Shown: positions 20,286-21,368 of the stretch, piece after piece
How the letters are laid out: each line of letters starts with the position of its first letter
Position numbering within the stretch: the stretch's first letter is position 1
Assembly: GCA_031385325.1 (NCBI GenBank)
Contig: JANNBJ010000207.1
Location: 1-21,368 of the forward strand
DNA: 21,368 nt
Direction of reading: 5' to 3'
Origin: SYFY01 sp031385325
GTDB lineage: Bacteria > Pseudomonadota > Gammaproteobacteria > Pseudomonadales > Azotimanducaceae
Position numbers and translations under genes: made by a program
Notes under the pieces: model-generated
Told to the model about the DNA's origin: nothing
The model's database searches: none
Seen by the model: the letters and a program-made list of their open reading frames with translations, nothing else

Positions 20286-21368
20286 ATGGCCAAAGCGGGC
20301 GCGGGCGCCGAACAGTCGATCATCATCATCAAGAAGAAGAAGGCGGGCGGTCATGCCGCCCACGGCGGCGCATGGAAAGTGGCCTACGCCGACTTCGTGA
20401 CCGCCATGATGGCGTTCTTCCTGCTGATGTGGCTGCTGGGCAGTACCACCAAGGAACAGAAACAAGTCATCCAGGCGTACTTCAAGGATCCGGCGGCGAC
20501 GCTGGTGGGTGAAGGCGGTGGCATGGACCAGCAGGGTCAGGGCCAGACCGGGCCGGGTGGTGCCAACGCCGGACTGATTGACTGGAACAACGTGCTCTCC
20601 CAGCCGGAGCCCACTGAAGAACAACCGCCCACCCAGCAGGCCCTCGAAAAGGCCAGTGATGATGCGGTGGCGAAGGAAGCTGCGCAGCGGGAACAGAAGA
20701 GTCTCGACGGGTTACAAGGCGAACTCGAAGCCGAACTGAAGAAGGACAACTCCGTGTTCATCCAGCTGCGCGATCAGATCCTGATCGACCAGACCGCGCT
20801 GGGCCTGCGCATCCAGATCGTCGACAAGAAAAACCGGCCCATGTTCGCCATTGGCTCACCGAGCCTGCAGGGTTATGCGGCGCAGGTACTGAACGCCCTC
20901 GCCCCGCGTCTGAACGCGGTGCCGAACAAACTGAGCGTGAACGGTCATACCGACGCGGTGCCGTATTCCCGGGGCGCCAGCTATACCAACTGGGAACTCT
21001 CGGCGGATCGGGCCAACAGTGCACGGCGTGCCTTGCTTGAGGGCAAGTATCCCGATACCAAGATCCTCACCGTGCAGGGAATGAGCGACTCGGTGCCTCG
21101 CCTGCCGGAAAAGCCTGAAGATGCCTCGAACCGGCGCATCGTCATTCTGGTACTGAAGAAAGAGATCGAGGATGCCCTGCGTGGCACCAGTCTGGTCAGT
21201 CGTTCCCATGACCAGGTGATGGACGAGCTTGGCAGCGGCGCTGCGATACGCAGTGGCGACCAGAGCGAGCGGTCGATTGCGACCGACAACAGTATCGATG
21301 TCCAAACCGATTCGCTCGGTGATGCAAGTGATGCCGTCAGCGAATTCAGTGATGAGGATCTGGTGGGG
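20286..21368 (+). CDS. motB: MotB, flagellar stator subunit with peptidoglycan-binding domain (3' end outside window)
   Basis: The frame runs from ATG 20286 to the end of the window without a stop (361 residues so far). A short basic N-terminus (IIIIKKKKAGG) leads to a single transmembrane helix, VAYADFVTAMMAFFLLMWLL, with proton-channel Asp36. A Gln/Pro/Glu-rich linker and helical region follow. The OmpA-like domain at about residues 165-290 shows GHTDAVPY, NWELSADRANSARR and ASNRRIVI, which bind peptidoglycan and anchor the stator. A further acidic, Ser/Asp-rich tail after residue 300 is longer than in many homologues. The start lacks a clear ribosome site: only AGGGCGG at 20271-20277, part of the palindromic element's right arm, lies upstream. 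So the element could influence motB translation. Confidence 0.97.
   Translation, partial: MAKAGAGAEQSIIIIKKKKAGGHAAHGGAWKVAYADFVTAMMAFFLLMWLLGSTTKEQKQVIQAYFKDPAATLVGEGGGMDQQGQGQTGPGGANAGLIDWNNVLSQPEPTEEQPPTQQALEKASDDAVAKEAAQREQKSLDGLQGELEAELKKDNSVFIQLRDQILIDQTALGLRIQIVDKKNRPMFAIGSPSLQGYAAQVLNALAPRLNAVPNKLSVNGHTDAVPYSRGASYTNWELSADRANSARRALLEGKYPDTKILTVQGMSDSVPRLPEKPEDASNRRIVILVLKKEIEDALRGTSLVSRSHDQVMDELGSGAAIRSGDQSERSIATDNSIDVQTDSLGDASDAVSEFSDEDLVG

Noticed and set aside
1..21368. CRISPR array, tRNA, rRNA, transposase or phage module
   Set aside because: No regularly spaced repeats, no cloverleaf or rRNA segments and no transposase or integrase motifs were seen.

Overview
The window reads as chromosomal DNA of a moderately GC-rich proteobacterium, most likely a free-living, flagellated gammaproteobacterium. 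The main support is the start of a motA-motB stator pair whose MotB N-terminus has the gammaproteobacterial style, plus a YqhA/UPF0114 protein, UppP and a TonB-dependent receptor. I see no rRNA, tRNA, CRISPR array, phage genes or transposase. The genus cannot be fixed from sequence alone.

Layout. 1-1738 (+): tail of a SAM methyltransferase followed by an amidase-signature enzyme. 1677-7080 (-): a tight five-gene catabolic-looking operon, transcribed in the order HpcH/HpaI aldolase, D-2-hydroxyacid dehydrogenase, LLM-class flavin oxidoreductase, DUF3179 lipoprotein, Rieske oxygenase alpha subunit. Its last gene overlaps the amidase tail to tail. An SDR dehydrogenase (7319-8128, -) lies just upstream and may belong to the same unit. 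8404-9381 (-): a cysteine-rich protein of unknown function. 9490-11522 (-): a TonB-dependent receptor split by a one-base frameshift in a run of five Gs (coding strand). 11728-12216 (+): a Nudix hydrolase. 12440-16400 (+): a single-module nonribosomal peptide synthetase (C-A-T-TE), also split by a frameshift inside its condensation domain. 16478-17320 (+): UppP. 17351-18301 (-): ketopantoate reductase. 18522-19121 (+): YqhA-like membrane protein. 19245-21368 (+): motA and the start of motB, which runs off the window.

How the genes work together. The minus-strand operon combines an oxygenase, a flavin oxidoreductase, two NAD(P)-dependent dehydrogenases and a class II pyruvate-type aldolase. 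This is the usual toolset for oxidising a carbon compound and splitting it to a central metabolite; the substrate is not deducible. The NRPS stands alone, so it would make at most a small N-acylated amino-acid product if intact. The receptor next door could import a chelate or polymer, but its ligand is unknown.

The most striking non-coding structure is a 182-bp imperfect palindrome exactly filling the motA-motB junction. It supplies the motA stop codon, and its arms differ mainly by changes that stay paired as G-U in the sense transcript. Other points: two independent frameshifts in neighbouring large genes, a perfect 6-3-6 palindrome over the likely NRPS promoter, and several unexplained hairpins.
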